A DNA stretch of 64,000 bases from Congeria kusceri (lineage: Eukaryota > Mollusca > Bivalvia > Myida > Dreissenidae): positions 84,321,951 to 84,385,950 of the forward strand of contig CM051027.1 of assembly GCA_027627225.1 (NCBI GenBank). The letters are read 5' to 3'. This document shows, in pieces, positions 62,226 to 64,000 of the stretch; position 1 is the stretch's first letter, and each line of letters opens with the position of its first letter. A model generated the notes under the pieces. That model was not told the origin of the DNA, made no database searches, and saw only the letters and a program-made list of their open reading frames with translations. A program made the translations under genes and the position numbers.

Positions 62226-62874
62226 TACCAGTACAGGGGGTGAATTTTAACGTTATGTAAGTGATAAACAAGTTCTCCACAATACCTAGGAAAAGCGTTA
62301 CAAACTCTTTATAATTATACATATTTCAAACGATGATTATTCTTAAACGGCACACTTTTTCCAATGTATTTCTTGCTCATGAGTGTTATTTTGTTTGTAT
62401 TAATGTTTGGTATTTTTCTTTTTGATATATATGAAAGGAAAAATTATATCGTCAATTCTTTTATTTATATTTTAGATCTGGTGACCATCTAAAACATTAA
62501 ACCTAAGCGATCTTGAGTTATTGACTGGAAACCATACGGCAGACAGACCGACCGACAAACTGATAGATTGACAGACTGACGGACGCGGTACACTGAACAC
62601 CCATCAGCCATTTTTCGAATGTCGAAGGCAAATCAGTATTTGTCAACATAAGGATTAAGGTTTATAACACAAGTGTAGCTATTAGTTTTATCTTAAATCT
62701 AAACAAATCTTTAGAATAAACAGACTGCTTTTGTTTAATGTGAACTTATGGTTAGTTGTTGGATTTTGTCTTGACTGGGTAACAGAGATATATAGCTCGG
62801 ATTGTATTAAAAAATCTTCTAAACATTCAAAATCTCTGATGAACAGACAGAGCATCACATTTATTTACATGTAC

Positions 62875-63430
62875 CCATTGAATGTCAATAGATGTTGAGG
62901 TAGTTATGTTGTGGTCTGCTAACGAGCCAACAATAGCGGAAGCTGCTAGCGGAATCCTGCTGGCCGGCAATCGTATAAAGAAATCACGGGTGGCTTGTGG
63001 GTGACTCCCCGCAACCGAGATGAGAGCCTGTTCATCAAATGATAACCATTCGGTATCATAATTTGTTCACTGAGATGTTCTTATACAAACATGCAGTTAT
63101 CAGTATACCAAGGAATCTCAAATACAATTTAATCAATGCTTTTGAGCTTGATCTAAGTGATAAATAGGCTTTTTTATATTTGCATATACGTATTCTTTTA
63201 TTTTACTCAACCTGCTGGACTGCTTCCTGGAGAATTTAGTATTTAAATTACAAGTATTTTGTGTTTTCGCAATTAACATGTCGTTAATACTAGCAAATCT
63301 TTTGATTTTAACAATTTCATTCATTTCCATTGTCGGCCCAATTCTATGCGTTCTTGTTGATCCATCTGGAAACCGGAATCGTATGGCCACACCACCCTCA
63401 GCTTCTGTGGGAATGTTATTTCGCCTTGCA
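62875..63430 (-). CDS. UBX-like (ubiquitin-fold) exons upstream of the HECT-like domain
   Basis: Exon 63291-63430 follows an acceptor (TATGCAG) and reads GGVAIRFRFPDGSTRTHRIG then PTMEMNEIVK. This is the first half of a UBX domain (basic beta strand, FPDG turn, second strand, helix). A second open stretch, about 63055-62875, has FDEQALISVAGSH, DFFIRLPASRIPLAASA and IVGSLADHNITTSTSIDI. It looks like the later strands of the same ubiquitin-like fold, and ends at a donor (TGG|GTACAT). UBX domains bind p97/VCP ATPase, so with HECT this would give a p97-linked ubiquitin ligase. The first exon's donor (63290) and second exon's acceptor are uncertain. No stop lies within the core. Confidence 0.5.
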
Positions 63431-63439
63431 CTGCATAGC

Positions 63440-64000
63440 TAATAACAACAATGTAGAACTTAATGATACATAATTTCTTTTTTGCTTGGTGAAAATGAAA
63501 TAATGGATGCAGGGCCAGTTGTAAAAAATATTTATTATGGAAATAAAATTACAATATTTGGCTGACATTATCAAATCTTGACCAAGGGGATATTACTGTG
63601 CTCCAATACTTGGGGGGTACTAGAATGGCTGGTGTTACATACGTATATAGTCATTATTACCGCTGTACAAGGTTGTTGCGACAGATAAGTGACTTTTTGG
63701 GGCTGTGCATTTAAGAGGGAAATCTTGATACGACTTGACACTACAATAGCAACATGTTTTGTAATGTTTTATTTCAGCTAACTTTGTTCGATGCAAATAT
63801 TCGCTGACAATTCAATAATTTCTTATATAGTTACTCTAATATATAAGCCAACAACATAGATGTCCTCAGGTAGTCTTTTTCGTAAGTGAATTGTTTCTTA
63901 TCTTCATACAAGCTGACCTCAGAAAGATAAAACTGATATTTTATACTGAACAAACTGCGGAAGAGGAATGTCATTACATTGTATTTGGCCATATTTAGTA
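63440..64000. other. Non-coding, nothing recognised
   Basis: 5' side of the UBX-like exon. No further exon of that gene was identified, so its start is probably beyond the window or was missed. Confidence 0.4.

Overview
This is AT-rich eukaryotic DNA, with spliced genes, long introns, and many dispersed and tandem repeats. The repeat families (gagcacgttgtgctc / ccatcatggccctcttgt elements, tgacctttgagctagggacacagg units, attagcctgtgcagtccgc foldbacks, tRNA-headed SINEs) and the gene content (MPEG1-like perforin, retinol-dehydrogenase-like SDRs) suggest a bivalve mollusc, probably a heterodont clam or dreissenid. The species guess is inference from memory of such repeats. I see nothing prokaryotic.

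Layout. Positions 1-3278 (-) hold the 5' part of an MPEG1-type MACPF perforin gene. Five exons can be chained with matching phases, and the last runs off the left edge. One intron carries a 570-bp trinucleotide array. Positions 3.3-16.5 kb are non-coding, with a LINE endonuclease relic, tandem and dispersed repeats, a perfect 29-bp x 12 minisatellite, foldback elements and two GC-richer coding-like scraps. Positions 17142-19052 (+) hold a complete four-exon SDR of the RDH/17-beta-HSD6 type. A paralogous first exon lies alone at 23153-23576, with no in-frame ATG and no partner exons. Positions 24.6-32 kb hold LINE material, including a 2.2-kb reverse transcriptase copy whose 3' end abuts a 1.4-kb satellite.

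Positions 32-63.4 kb form a graveyard of transposon-associated genes. On the + strand there is a broken multi-exon gene resembling the large invertebrate family I believe is catalogued as DUF7869 (34032-36439 and 49670-50928). Its coding sequence is split by a 1.2-kb CAGGG-type element. A two-exon integrase/transposase with a D-D-34-E triad follows (51849-54797), interrupted by one TAG. On the - strand there is a UBX-like plus HECT-like gene (exons at 63430-62875, 61790-61434, 59143-58115). It keeps the HECT catalytic cysteine but has two frame breaks and a TGA. Between these lie three satellites (about 73 bp, about 36 bp, 60/61 bp) and at least three inverted-repeat elements.

The hunt's main result is this neighbourhood of integrase, DUF7869-like and UBX/HECT-like genes. 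It may be the remains of one composite mobile element carrying a ubiquitin-ligase module, or simply three independent decayed elements. The window alone cannot decide. All exon structures were read by eye from splice signals and reading-frame continuity.
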